Shown here piece after piece: positions 18,145 through 28,289 of a DNA stretch of 64,000 bases; position 1 is the stretch's first letter, and each line of letters opens with the position of its first letter. The notes below the pieces were generated by a model, which was given only the letters and a program-made list of their open reading frames with translations, did no database searches and was not told the origin of the DNA. Origin of the DNA: Sphingobacterium sp. B16(2022) (GTDB lineage: Bacteria; Bacteroidota; Bacteroidia; Sphingobacteriales; Sphingobacteriaceae); assembly GCF_012030425.1 (NCBI RefSeq), contig NZ_JAAUVN010000002.1, positions 868,001 to 932,000 of the forward strand, in the 5' to 3' direction. The position numbers were made by a program, and so were the translations under genes.

Positions 18145-21051
18145 ATGAAATCATTATTAGTCCTTTTCTTTGGATTTCTTTCTCCGCTTATAATATGGCC
18201 GCAAGATATTGTTGTTCCAAGATTAACGACTTTTCCTGATCATATCCAATCTACAAAAATAGATTTGAATGGAAAATGGTTATTTGATGTTGATCCGAAC
18301 GAAAGTTTCTGGAAGTCTCCGCAAGCTGTAGATTGTAAGAATATACAGGTTCCGGGCGAATGGGTGATGCAAGGTTTTGAAGTAGAGAAAGGAGCTAAGG
18401 CGGGCTATTTTCGTCAATTTGAAATCCCTGTGAGTTGGAAAGGACAGCGTGTCAAGCTTAGAAATAATGGGATTTTTAGTGAAAGTACGGTTTATGTTAA
18501 TGGTAAGAAAGTAGGAAGTCATATAGGTGGATTTACTCCTTTTGAGATCGATGTGACAGATTTTGTTCACTATGGTGCCACTAACCAGATTACAATAGCT
18601 GTACGTAGCGAAAGTTTGGCTGATTCCTTAGCGAGCGCATCACGCTATGCTGTACATGCCCTTGGTGGTATAACTCGAGATATATTTTTGTTTGCGATCC
18701 CAGAGACAAATATTTCTTCTTTTCATGTGGTTACTGATTTTGATGCGAGCTATACAGATGCGGTTTTGTCTGCGGATGTGCAGTTGTCAAATGAATCTAT
18801 TAAAGCCAAAGGTACTCTTAAACTAGCACTTAGTTTGTTGGACACAGAGGGAAGATCCGTTGATTTAGGAAAGTCGGAATATCTAGTTGATGAGTTGAAA
18901 AATGGTGTAAATTTAAATCGTAGTCTAAAGTTTCAGATTCGTAAACCTCATCATTGGACATCTGAGTCTCCCTATTTGTACACGTTAATTTGTGAATTAA
19001 GTGATGGATCGGGTGTTTTACATCGCACAAAGCGAAGAGTTGGTTTTAGAGAGCTTGAAGTAAGAGGAAACCAGTTTTTGGTTAATGGAAAACCGATCAA
19101 GTTAAGAGGCGTTAATAGACATGAAGTGATGCCACTGCGAGGAAGATCTTTGGAAGGTGATATTTGGGCTAAAGATGTTAAGTTATTTAGAGAAGCCAAT
19201 GTAAATTATATTCGTACATCGCATTATCCTCCTGATGAGAGATTGCTTGAGGCTTGTGACGAGCTTGGCATGTTTGTAGAGGTTGAGGCTCCATTTTGTT
19301 GGGCACATGAGACTGCTATTAAAAAAGAGGATATGTACCCTCTTCTGGTGAATCAACATATTGAGATGGTTAACCGGGACAGGAGTCATCCTTCTATTAT
19401 TATGTGGTCTTTAGGAAATGAGTCTAATCTTTATAAAGAGTATTTTAAGGAAGCTGGTGAAGTTATTAAAAAGATGGATCCATCCCGTCCCCGCATATTC
19501 AGTCAATGGGGCCCGGATGCTGATAATGGCGAGCTTGAGGTGACGAACCATCATTATCCTGGTCCAACTGGTCCAGATATGTATCGCAATAGTAAACGTC
19601 CGGTAACTTTTGACGAATATATCCATGTAAATTCTTACAATCGTTTTGAACTATCGGCAGATCCGGGTGTAAGAAATATGTGGGGACCGTTATTGGATAA
19701 AATGTGGACAGCTATGTACAACAGTCAAGGTGTGCTTGGTGGTGCAATCTGGGCTGGAATAGATGATACTTTTTTCTTACCTAACAACAAGGTTGTCGGA
19801 TATGGAACATGGGGTCCGTTGGATGGCTGGCGTAGGGCGAAACCCGAGTATTGGAATATGAAAAAGTCATACAGTCCAGTAAAATTAGAACAGCGTGGAA
19901 ATTTATCAAAGGACGGTGTAGTATCTTTTGATGTCGAGAATCGTCATAATTTTACGGATCTGTCTGCTTGTCGATTTGAATGGCGCTCTGGTCAGGATAG
20001 TGGGGTTGTGCAAGTGAATTTACCTGCCAGAAGTAAAGGTCATTTTGATATCGATCTGAAGAATGAAAAACACTTGGATCAGGAAATTTATTTGAGAATA
20101 ATTTCTCCTTTAGGTTTTGTAATAGATGAATATCTATATTCCTTGAAACCGAAAGTAATGGTCGCGGAGGTTGAAAAGAAAGGTTCTGTCAGTTTTGAAG
20201 AAAAAAATGAAGCTATCCTTGTTAAGGACAAGAACAAGGTGTTTGAAATCAATAAGTCTGATGGGCTTTTAAAAGTTTATGATGTCCATGGTAACAATCT
20301 GATCAATAAAGGGGCTACATTGATGTTATTGCCGCTCAATTCGGAAGGCAGGGGTATTCAAATGGTTGGTAAAGATCAAAATTTTGAACCTTTTAACCCT
20401 GTTTGTGAGAACTGGGTATGTCAGTCGGTGGTCTATAACATACAGAAAGATAGTTTAACTATACGTGTTAAGGGAGCATACAAAGAAGCTGAAGGAGCAT
20501 ATATTTATGTGTTTAAAGCAAATGGCGTATTAACGGTTAGCTATGATTTTGAATTGAGAACTGCAGTATCACCAAGGCAGGTTGGATTGGTATTTGAAAT
20601 ACCTAAAGAATTTAATAATTTAGAATGGAAACGTCATGGATATTGGAATATGTATCCGCAGGATCATCTCGGGTCATTGACTGGTCATGCTGTCGCTTTT
20701 AATCCTGATCTACCCGTTTCTGCTTCGGCAGGACCATCTGCTTTACCCCACTTAGGTTGGTCTTTTGATCAGACAGATGCAGGTTCGAACCTCTTTAGGG
20801 CAACGAAAGAAAATATTTACTCTGCTGATTTGTCGAATTTAAATGGGAATAAGGTTAAGGTCTTAGGTAATGGTAAACAACATTTTAGAGCTTGGATAAG
20901 CACGGATAAAAATAGTATTAATATGTTGGTCGCAGATTACAATAATGCTGGACGTGAAGGTTTTCTATCCTCTCATGCAGAGGTTGACTATCGTCCCTTA
21001 AAGAGGGGGGACCGTGTAACTGGAAAAGTAATGTTACGGTTTGAAAAATAA
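18145..21051 (+). CDS. Glycoside hydrolase family 2 (beta-galactosidase-like)
   Basis: A 968-residue exported GH2 enzyme with a signal peptide at about residues 1-20 (FGFLSPLIIWPQD). The N-terminal binding domain includes LNGKWLFDVDPNESFW and QVPGEWVMQGFEV. The Ig-like domain covers about 195-300. The barrel carries the acid/base E426 in MWSLGNESNLY and the nucleophile E491 in VTFDEYIHVN. The C-terminal domain contains GYWNMYPQDHLGSL, matching the block in the other GH2 protein at 7849, so the two are paralogues. It shares a strand and neighbourhood with the propeller hydrolase upstream (253-bp gap). It ends in a convergent terminator facing the AraC gene. Specificity is not resolvable from motifs; beta-galactoside is the default guess. 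Confidence 0.92.
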   Translation: MKSLLVLFFGFLSPLIIWPQDIVVPRLTTFPDHIQSTKIDLNGKWLFDVDPNESFWKSPQAVDCKNIQVPGEWVMQGFEVEKGAKAGYFRQFEIPVSWKGQRVKLRNNGIFSESTVYVNGKKVGSHIGGFTPFEIDVTDFVHYGATNQITIAVRSESLADSLASASRYAVHALGGITRDIFLFAIPETNISSFHVVTDFDASYTDAVLSADVQLSNESIKAKGTLKLALSLLDTEGRSVDLGKSEYLVDELKNGVNLNRSLKFQIRKPHHWTSESPYLYTLICELSDGSGVLHRTKRRVGFRELEVRGNQFLVNGKPIKLRGVNRHEVMPLRGRSLEGDIWAKDVKLFREANVNYIRTSHYPPDERLLEACDELGMFVEVEAPFCWAHETAIKKEDMYPLLVNQHIEMVNRDRSHPSIIMWSLGNESNLYKEYFKEAGEVIKKMDPSRPRIFSQWGPDADNGELEVTNHHYPGPTGPDMYRNSKRPVTFDEYIHVNSYNRFELSADPGVRNMWGPLLDKMWTAMYNSQGVLGGAIWAGIDDTFFLPNNKVVGYGTWGPLDGWRRAKPEYWNMKKSYSPVKLEQRGNLSKDGVVSFDVENRHNFTDLSACRFEWRSGQDSGVVQVNLPARSKGHFDIDLKNEKHLDQEIYLRIISPLGFVIDEYLYSLKPKVMVAEVEKKGSVSFEEKNEAILVKDKNKVFEINKSDGLLKVYDVHGNNLINKGATLMLLPLNSEGRGIQMVGKDQNFEPFNPVCENWVCQSVVYNIQKDSLTIRVKGAYKEAEGAYIYVFKANGVLTVSYDFELRTAVSPRQVGLVFEIPKEFNNLEWKRHGYWNMYPQDHLGSLTGHAVAFNPDLPVSASAGPSALPHLGWSFDQTDAGSNLFRATKENIYSADLSNLNGNKVKVLGNGKQHFRAWISTDKNSINMLVADYNNAGREGFLSSHAEVDYRPLKRGDRVTGKVMLRFEK

Positions 21052-21073
21052 AAGAAATAAAATTATAAATGAG

Positions 21074-21116
21074 AATATAAAGTCCAGACAGATTAACTTC
21101 GACTGGACTTTATATT
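21074..21116. terminator. Bidirectional terminator GH2 / AraC
   Basis: A perfect 14-bp stem (AATATAAAGTCCAG at 21074-21087, complement at 21103-21116) with a 15-nt loop, located between the convergent GH2 and AraC genes. Confidence 0.75.
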
Positions 21117-21175
21117 TATTAATGGTTTTTCGAGTATCAATTTATCGATATTTACTAGCAATGAAGCATTATTTT

Positions 21176-22039
21176 TTATTTCAGCAACTCATTTTTGTAC
21201 TCGCTTGGAGTAATTCCTTTTGTAGTTTTAAAAATCTTGTTAAAATTGGATAAACTGTTAAAACCACAATCATAAGCGATATTTCCAATCTGGTTTTTAT
21301 CTTCATTAATGAGTTTACATGCTTGACTAATACGGACTTCATTGACAAACTGAATAAATGTTTTTTGCGTGCGGGTTTTAAAATATCTACAAAAAGCATG
21401 TTTGGTCATATTCGCTATTTTGGAAACTTCCTCTAAATTTATTTCTTTAGAAAAATTGTCGAATACATGTCGGAAAATTTTATCGATCTTTTCATTGTCT
21501 TTAGCAATGTAAGTATTTGTATATCCTGGGCTTGAAAGAAAACTATATTCCTGAGAATTTAACATTTTTTGGAAAAGCTCAAGTAAGAGAATCGTTTTTG
21601 GGATACCCTCACTGCTTATCATTTTTTGTAAAATACTTTTCAGGTCATTTTTTAATTTACCATGAAATATTAGCCCTCTCTGAGATAGGGCAAAGAACTG
21701 CTCGAGTTTGGATGTGTTAAAAAAAAGGGAAAGTGTACTAATTAACTTATCCGGCTCAAAGTATAATGCCATCGAAGATGCCGCATGGTTAATATTTAAA
21801 TCTTGACTGTCATTGTGCCAGACATGTGGTAAATCTGATCCGATGAAAGTCAGTTCATCACTGGTAAAAGTATCTAAACTATCTCCAATCATGCGACGAC
21901 CTTCGCTTTTGACAATGTATGTGAATTGACATTCTTTATGAAAATGAAATTCTGTTGAAAAAAAAGGTCGGTTTATTTCACGTGTTACAAATATATTGTT
22001 TTCAAATCCTTCTAAAACTTTTGCAAATACGGGCTTCAT
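21176..22039 (-). CDS. AraC-family transcriptional regulator with cupin sensor
   Basis: A 287-residue cytoplasmic regulator. The N-terminal half is cupin-like (FHFHKECQFTYIVKSEGRRMIGD, then ELTFIGSDLPHVWHND) and would bind a sugar ligand. The C-terminal hundred residues hold two helix-turn-helix motifs (INLEEVSKIANMTKHAFCRYFKTRTQKT and IAYDCGFNSLSNFNKIFKTTKGITPSEYK). It sits between the GH2 gene and the third SusC/SusD pair, divergent from the latter across about 900 bp, and probably controls the surrounding carbohydrate genes. The direct repeats with 21-bp spacing at 15990-16017 are a possible target. No transmembrane segment is present. Confidence 0.92.
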   Translation of the reverse strand: MKPVFAKVLEGFENNIFVTREINRPFFSTEFHFHKECQFTYIVKSEGRRMIGDSLDTFTSDELTFIGSDLPHVWHNDSQDLNINHAASSMALYFEPDKLISTLSLFFNTSKLEQFFALSQRGLIFHGKLKNDLKSILQKMISSEGIPKTILLLELFQKMLNSQEYSFLSSPGYTNTYIAKDNEKIDKIFRHVFDNFSKEINLEEVSKIANMTKHAFCRYFKTRTQKTFIQFVNEVRISQACKLINEDKNQIGNIAYDCGFNSLSNFNKIFKTTKGITPSEYKNELLK

Positions 22040-22947
22040 GTATATTGATGGTTTTTTAGGTTCTATAAATGTACATAGCTAATATAAGATTAGTTTTAAG
22101 TAGTCACAAGTATTTCCTGTCTCGTATATTGTAATTCACAGGGTTGTTACATTCTAGTTGCTTCGAAGATATAGTTAGATATTTATTTAATGAAAAATTA
22201 GGCTGCGAATTTTTCAATTTATCTTAGTCAATTACGAGTTTATCCAATATTTTATGATTAAAAGTTCTCATAAGTCAGTGTTATTTTTTAATTATTCCTT
22301 TTTTTTTGTTAATTAATGCTAAACTTTTAATTTTTTTTCATTTCTCTTTTGTTTTCTTCTTTCATGTTGCTCTAAACGTTTTAATTTGTGTATTTTGTCA
22401 TTTTTATATAAATTATCTTTGATATTTGAATTATAATATCTATTATTGATGTTAAGCTATATTAAATAATTGTTGGTAATAATATTGCAAATTATTCTTT
22501 TTGAGACAAGTTTCAAATTGATCATTTATATCTTACCCTGTTATTTATACCGAGCGTGATTTACTATATAAAACCTGATAAAAACCATTTTTTGCTAATT
22601 ATTTAAAGATTGTAGAATATAAATGTTCTTCACAAGTCTACTTAATATGAATAAAAAAATTTTTAATTTAATATTGAGTTTAAGTAATGCTAAACTTGAG
22701 GCCTTATATTTGGGGAATTAATGTTGTTTTTAATTCATTGTTTTACTATTTGTAAACAGATAAATCATAATATAATAGCTGAAAATTGACATTTTTAATA
22801 ACACTATTTAAATCATCTAAAATAAAAATGCCTATGGATAACTAGTTACAACATCCTTAAAAAGAAAGGAGATGCGCTAACATCTCCTTCAAGTGTAAGG
22901 AAACCAAAAAGTCTAAAAAAATTTTAATTAACCTTAATTGTTCAAAT
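22040..22947. other. Long AT-rich divergent spacer before third SusC
   Basis: About 900 bp of very AT-rich DNA with no credible gene on either strand. It contains two plain matches to TAnnTTTG on the plus strand, TATCTTTG at 22414-22421 and TATATTTG at 22705-22712. Neither has a TTG at the usual 19-21 bp spacing. A hairpin lies near its 3-prime end. If transcription starts at either site, the SusC leader would be long (over 200 or over 500 nt). Confidence 0.45.
22866..22889. promoter_or_regulatory. Leader hairpin upstream of third SusC
   Basis: A 9-bp perfect stem, AAGGAGATG (22866-22874), loop CGCTAA, CATCTCCTT (22881-22889), ends 58 nt before the SusC ATG. On the plus strand it is not followed by a T run. 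On the minus strand it is followed by TTCTTTTT and would read as an intrinsic terminator for antisense transcripts. Confidence 0.45.
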
Positions 22948-25900
22948 ATGAATAAGTTTTCCCTCGTTTCAAAATGGAAAGGTAAATTTTATTGCCCATT
23001 GTATCGAGTTTCAACTACCCAAAAAGCATTATCCCTAGGTTTAGTGCTATCCCTAATGCATGTGAAGCAGAATGAAATATTTGCTTCACCACTTCACAAT
23101 ATTGTACAGTCAGAAATCCTTGTCAGGGGTAAAGTAATCAATCAAGGACGAGGTTTACAAGATGTATCTGTCTTTGTTAAAGGAAAGAAATCAATAGGTA
23201 CTAAAACGAATAGTGCTGGAGAGTTTGTTATGGAAGTTCCAAAAGGATCAACGCTGGTATTTACTTCGGTAGGTTATAAACAACAAGAAATCTTAGCTAC
23301 TTCTTTATTAAGTATTGAATTACAGGAGGATGCTTCAGTTCTTGATGAAGCTGTTGTGGTAGGTTTTGGAACACAAAAAAAGATTAATTTAACTGGTGCT
23401 GTAGATCAGATTTCTGCCAAGCAATTGGAAAATCGCCCTGTCACCAATATCGGAGCTGCATTGCAAGGATTAATCCCTAATTTAAATATTACAAATCCTA
23501 GTGGAAACCCTACTGCAGCTGCAACCTTTAATATTAGGGGCACTACATCTATAAATGGAGGTGGTCCATTGATTTTAGTAGATAATGTTCCACATTCGGA
23601 AGATGAATTGGCAAGATTAAATCCTAATGATTTCGAAACTTATACGGTCTTAAAAGATGCAGCCGCAGCTGCTATTTATGGTGCAAGAGCCGCATTCGGT
23701 GTTGTGTTAATCACTACTAAAACAGCTAAAAGTGATGATGTTCAAGTAAATTTAGGTATCAACACTTCGGTCCGTACTGTAGGTAAAATGCCAGATATTG
23801 TAACAGACCCTCTTACTGTTATGGAATATAAGCGTATGGCCGCGGCTCCACTTTATGATTTGTTTCCTGATGCAATTCGAGACTATGCAAAGAAAATGCA
23901 GGAAGATCCGTCATTGCCCAATGTTATTCTGGATCCTACCAATAAATTGAATTATATGTATTATGGTTCGACGGATTGGATGGATGAAGCATATAAAAAA
24001 ACTGCCCCTACTACGACTGTTAATATGAGTGTTGGCAAAAGAGCAGAAAAGCTACAATACTTATTTTCAGGCGAATATTATAAACAGGATGGGATGTTAA
24101 AATATGGTGAAGATGTTCTAAAAAGATATAACGTGCGCGGTAAAGCTGATTTTCAAGTAAATGATTGGCTTTCTTTTGGTAATAATACTTTATTGACTAT
24201 TCGAGATTTTAATTCTCCAGTTTTTATGGATGGTGACTTCTTTTGGAATGTCAATCGTACAAGCTCCTTGGATGTGCCTAAAAATCCTGATGGAAGTTGG
24301 ACGTCGGCAGGAGCAGGTTTGCTGGGGCGTATGCAAGAAGGAGGACGAACGACACGTAATATAAATGAGTTTCAAACAACATTTAATGCTAAAGCTGCAG
24401 TAATAAAAAATATTTGGGATATCAATGCTGATGTTACATTGCGGCGTACAAGTGGAAATACTGATTCATACGATGTGCCAATTCCTTATAAAATTGGACC
24501 TGAGACAGAGATTAAGTATGCCGGTTCGACTACCTCATATGCAAGTAAAAGCAATGATAATAACAGATATGATGTTATCAATATTTATTCAAATTTTAAT
24601 AAAACATTTGGAGATCATAATTTAAGTGCTCTACTTGGTTACAATCAAGAATATAGAAAAAATGAATGGGCATCGTTGCGTAGGAATGATCTATTATCAA
24701 GAGATTTACCAACTGTCGAACTGGCTACTGGCACCATGACGACGCGTCATACTATAGATGACTGGGCTGTTCAGGGGATTTTTTACAGGCTGGGTTATAA
24801 TTACAAGGGAAGATACCTTGCTGAGTTTAATGGTCGTTATGATGGATCGTCAAGATTTCCAAAAGGTGATCGTTGGGGCTTTTTTCCTTCTGCATCAGCA
24901 GGATGGGTAATTTCGGAAGAGCAGTTTTTTGAACCGATTAAACCTGTACTTAATATGTTTAAGCTTAGGGGATCATATGGTCAATTGGGGAATCAAAGCG
25001 TTGCAAATTATTCGTTTGTACCCACAATGTCGGCGTCGAAAATCGGACAGATATTAGGAAACGAGAGACCAATGTCAATTGGAGCTCCAGGTGAAGTTTC
25101 AAATAGTTTAACTTGGGAAAAGGTTTCTACGACGAATTTCGGTGTAGATCTAGCTGCGATCAATAATCGATTGAATTTAAATTTTGATACATATGTGAGA
25201 AAAACTGAAGGTATGCTTTCTGCAGGAAGGACCCTACCTGGCGTTTTTGGAACAGCATCACCAAAGATAAATGCTGCAGATCTTAAAACCAAAGGTTGGG
25301 AGTTACGTTTGGGTTGGAATGATCAATTTGAGTTATCTAATTCGCCATTTAAATATAATATCACTTTTGTTATCGCAAATAGTAAAGCTGAGATAACAAA
25401 GTTTAGTAATCCTGCCGGGAATTTGGGTGACTACTATACAGGAATGAAGCTTGGTGAAATTTGGGGTTTGGAATATGATGGTGTTTTTGAAAACCAAGCA
25501 CAGTTGGACGCTTTAAATCAAGTTGATATCGGAAATGGTAATCAAGGTAATAACTCTTATATCGGAGATATTAAGTTTAAAGATTTAAATGGTGATAAGC
25601 GTATTAATTTTGGTAAAAATACCTTAGAAGATCATGGTGACCGTGTCATTGTCGGAAACTCGAGTACTCAGTATCCGTATAGTTTAGATTTAGGGGGTGA
25701 TTGGAAAGGATTTAATTTGCGCGTTTTCCTTCAGGGAGTGGGTAAAAAGGATTGGTATCCGGGTGGTGCTCATGTTTACTTTTGGGGAATTTATGCCCAG
25801 CCATGGACTAATGTAACTGTACAAAATCTGGATCACTGGACTCCGGAAAATCCAGATGGTTATTTCCCTGCGGTTCGAGCTTATGCTGCAGAAGTTTCTA

Positions 25901-26157
25901 ATCGTTCATTAGCTGTTCCAAATAAAAAGTATATGCAAGATGCGAGTTATTTGCGAGTTAAGAACATAACTTTTGGTTACTCATTACCTAAGCAATGGGT
26001 TGAGAAAGCTGGTCTTGGACGAGTGTATTTTTATTTTAGTGGAGAGAATCTATTTGAAAAATCTAATCTTAAAGTTTCGTTAGATCCAGAAGGATTAGGA
26101 GGACAGATTTATCCATTTCAACGTACCTACTCTTTTGGTATGAATTTAAATTTTTAA
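22948..26157 (+). CDS. SusC/RagA-family TonB-linked outer membrane protein
   Basis: A 1069-residue SusC transporter. It has an unusually long N-terminal pre-sequence (about 55 residues, with hydrophobic ALSLGLVLSLMHV). A carboxypeptidase-regulatory-like domain (RGKVINQGRGLQDVSVFVKG) follows, then VVVGFGTQKKINLTGAVDQIS, the plug and the barrel ending YSFGMNLNF. The charge-rich leader MNKFSLVSKWKGK before the hydrophobic core is atypical but seen in other SusC proteins. Its stop codon overlaps the SusD start (TAATG). A candidate distal promoter and a leader hairpin lie upstream. The divergent AraC gene is the nearest regulator. No hydrolase follows the pair, so it may rely on the GH2 and propeller genes upstream. 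Confidence 0.95.
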   Translation: MNKFSLVSKWKGKFYCPLYRVSTTQKALSLGLVLSLMHVKQNEIFASPLHNIVQSEILVRGKVINQGRGLQDVSVFVKGKKSIGTKTNSAGEFVMEVPKGSTLVFTSVGYKQQEILATSLLSIELQEDASVLDEAVVVGFGTQKKINLTGAVDQISAKQLENRPVTNIGAALQGLIPNLNITNPSGNPTAAATFNIRGTTSINGGGPLILVDNVPHSEDELARLNPNDFETYTVLKDAAAAAIYGARAAFGVVLITTKTAKSDDVQVNLGINTSVRTVGKMPDIVTDPLTVMEYKRMAAAPLYDLFPDAIRDYAKKMQEDPSLPNVILDPTNKLNYMYYGSTDWMDEAYKKTAPTTTVNMSVGKRAEKLQYLFSGEYYKQDGMLKYGEDVLKRYNVRGKADFQVNDWLSFGNNTLLTIRDFNSPVFMDGDFFWNVNRTSSLDVPKNPDGSWTSAGAGLLGRMQEGGRTTRNINEFQTTFNAKAAVIKNIWDINADVTLRRTSGNTDSYDVPIPYKIGPETEIKYAGSTTSYASKSNDNNRYDVINIYSNFNKTFGDHNLSALLGYNQEYRKNEWASLRRNDLLSRDLPTVELATGTMTTRHTIDDWAVQGIFYRLGYNYKGRYLAEFNGRYDGSSRFPKGDRWGFFPSASAGWVISEEQFFEPIKPVLNMFKLRGSYGQLGNQSVANYSFVPTMSASKIGQILGNERPMSIGAPGEVSNSLTWEKVSTTNFGVDLAAINNRLNLNFDTYVRKTEGMLSAGRTLPGVFGTASPKINAADLKTKGWELRLGWNDQFELSNSPFKYNITFVIANSKAEITKFSNPAGNLGDYYTGMKLGEIWGLEYDGVFENQAQLDALNQVDIGNGNQGNNSYIGDIKFKDLNGDKRINFGKNTLEDHGDRVIVGNSSTQYPYSLDLGGDWKGFNLRVFLQGVGKKDWYPGGAHVYFWGIYAQPWTNVTVQNLDHWTPENPDGYFPAVRAYAAEVSNRSLAVPNKKYMQDASYLRVKNITFGYSLPKQWVEKAGLGRVYFYFSGENLFEKSNLKVSLDPEGLGGQIYPFQRTYSFGMNLNF

Positions 26158-27944
26158 TGATTATGAAAAACACAATAATTATTTCTTTGGCATGTGTAGT
26201 CGTATTGGCACTCACTTCTTGTCAAAAAGATTTTTTGGATCGATTTCCTCAAACGAGTGTGACTGAGAATAGCACATTTAAGACTCCTGCGGATTTAGAA
26301 ACATATACGAATGGATTTTACGGCATGATTGGTCCTAATTATAGCGATGGATTTACGGATAATATTGCGGGTATGAGTGGATCGTCAACAACAGATGCAA
26401 TGGTTAGAGGCAATCTAACAATTGCTAATGCTGGTGGATGGGGAGGATGGGATAACGTGCGTAGAATCAATTTTATGCTACAAAGAGTTGCAAACACGAC
26501 GGGAGATCAAGCTTCGATTAATCATTATGTAGGTATTGCTCGTTTTTTTAGAGCAAACCTATATTATAATATGGTGATGACTTATGGTGATGTGCCTTGG
26601 TACAACCAGGTGATCAAAGATACGGATGAGGACTTGCTGATGAAAAAGCAAGATAGCCGGACTTTAGTTGTCGATTCTATTATGGCCGATTTAGAATATG
26701 CTGTCGCGCATATTAAACCTGGAGGAACAAATACTAGAGTGACGAAATGGGTCGCATTGACCTTGCTATCTCGTATTGCTCTTTATGAAGGGACATATCG
26801 TAAGTATCACACATATCTTAATTTAGAAGAGACTGCTCATAAATTTTTGGAAAGATCGGCAAGTGCTTCTAAGCAAGTAATGGATCAAGGAGGATTTAGT
26901 ATCACTAATACAGGTAAGCTTGAAGAAGATTACAGGAACTTATTTGTTAGCAAAGATTTGTCAGCTAATAAAGAAATTATTTATTTATGGAAGAATGGCG
27001 AAGCGGATGGGGTAGCTAATAATACGCATACTGTATTTGATTACCAATGGGCATTGAGTAAAGACTTGATGGAGGAATTTTTGATGAAGGATGGTTCCCG
27101 TTTTACTTCATTACCTGATTATGATAAAAAACAGGTGACTGAAATATTTAAAAATCGCGATCCTCGTTTAGCAGAGAATATTATGGAGCCTGGTTTTAAA
27201 ACGAATCCTGATGTTAATATTCCTTATGTATTGAAACCAAGTTATGGTGGATATCTTCAGATTAAATTTTATCCTAGAGACCCGAATCAGCGTAAGGGAT
27301 GGAACTTAAACTACACGGATCTTCCAATGATGCGTTATGCTGAGGTACTTTTAAACTATGCAGAAGCGCAAGCAGAACTTGGGAAAATAACTCAAGGTGA
27401 CCTGGATTTAACTATTGGAGTATTAAGAAGACGGGTAGGAATGCCTACTTTAAAACTTGCAGAAGCACAGAGTAATATTGATCCTATTATGGCTTCAAAA
27501 TATAGTAATGTAAAACATGCTAATAAAGGAATTGTTTTAGAAATTCGTAGAGAACGAAGAATAGAATTAGCCTCTGAAGGTTTTAGGTTTAATGATCTAA
27601 ACAGATGGTATGTTGGGGAGTTATTTGCAGTCAACCCTAAAGGTATTTATGTGCCTGGCTTTGGAGCACTTGATGTAACAGGAGATGGCGAACCCGATCT
27701 TGTTATCTTAGAGAAAGAATCTGATAAAGCTTCATTACCTGAAAAATACAAAGCGTTACCTGGATATTATGTAAGTGAAAATAATATTTATTTGAGTAAC
27801 GGTAGTTCAGGTCATATTGTCTTTTTTAAAGATAAGAATCAACCGCGTCAGTGGGTTGATGGTCCTAAATATTATTACCGTCCGATTCCAATTGGACAGA
27901 CTGTCTTGAATCCAAATTTGATACAGCCGTTAGGTTGGAGATAA
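26157..27944 (+). CDS. SusD/RagB-family nutrient-binding lipoprotein
   Basis: A 595-residue SusD homologue with lipoprotein signal VVVLALTSCQKDFLDRFPQTS. Conserved features are YNMVMTYGDVPWYNQVI, TRVTKWVALTLLSRIALYEGTYRKYH and the C-terminal EIRRERRIELASEGFRFNDLNRWY; it ends NPNLIQPLGWR. The first ATG overlaps the SusC stop by one base. A second in-frame ATG two codons later (26163) gives a more standard signal start (MKNTIIISL), so either may be used. It is translationally coupled to SusC. A terminator hairpin with a short T tail begins 26 bp after the stop, so the operon is two genes. Confidence 0.95.
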   Translation: MIMKNTIIISLACVVVLALTSCQKDFLDRFPQTSVTENSTFKTPADLETYTNGFYGMIGPNYSDGFTDNIAGMSGSSTTDAMVRGNLTIANAGGWGGWDNVRRINFMLQRVANTTGDQASINHYVGIARFFRANLYYNMVMTYGDVPWYNQVIKDTDEDLLMKKQDSRTLVVDSIMADLEYAVAHIKPGGTNTRVTKWVALTLLSRIALYEGTYRKYHTYLNLEETAHKFLERSASASKQVMDQGGFSITNTGKLEEDYRNLFVSKDLSANKEIIYLWKNGEADGVANNTHTVFDYQWALSKDLMEEFLMKDGSRFTSLPDYDKKQVTEIFKNRDPRLAENIMEPGFKTNPDVNIPYVLKPSYGGYLQIKFYPRDPNQRKGWNLNYTDLPMMRYAEVLLNYAEAQAELGKITQGDLDLTIGVLRRRVGMPTLKLAEAQSNIDPIMASKYSNVKHANKGIVLEIRRERRIELASEGFRFNDLNRWYVGELFAVNPKGIYVPGFGALDVTGDGEPDLVILEKESDKASLPEKYKALPGYYVSENNIYLSNGSSGHIVFFKDKNQPRQWVDGPKYYYRPIPIGQTVLNPNLIQPLGWR

Positions 27945-28289
27945 TAGCTGTTAATTTTTTTTGAATATGGTTAGCCCTTGATTTTCGAGGGCTAACTTTT
28001 ATTATAGTAGATGACGCAAATAATTCTTTTGAGATTTTTTGCTACCAATAGCTCGCTTTAAAACTCATGCCTGTGGTGTATATTTAGATGTTAAAGGAGG
28101 TAAGAAATTGGATCGCAATGGAATATTTTTAGCATCGATGGCTTCCGTTGCAGTTATCTTTTTAAGAAGAGAATATCTAAGTTAATTATATTTACGTGGA
28201 TGATTTTTTTGGTAATGTTAATTGTTTCCAGATATGGTAATGATATTGATTTCATAATAAAGGCCTCTAAAGAGGCCTTTATTATGAAA
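27945..28289. other. Intergenic region after third SusD
   Basis: 345 bp bounded by two hairpins. Between them a 50-codon open frame (28033-28185) reads protein-like but has only a TTG start and no ribosome site that I trust. It may be a decayed remnant. Confidence 0.4.
27970..28000 (+). terminator. Intrinsic terminator of third SusCD operon
   Basis: GTTAGCCCT (27970-27978) pairs with AGGGCTAAC (27988-27996), with two further pairs possible in the loop, and is followed by TTTTATT. It is a GC-rich stem with a T tail right after the SusD stop. Confidence 0.8.

Noticed and set aside
28033..28185. A 50-codon open frame between two terminators
   Set aside because: There is no ATG (only TTG) and no ribosome site or family pattern; at most it is a remnant.
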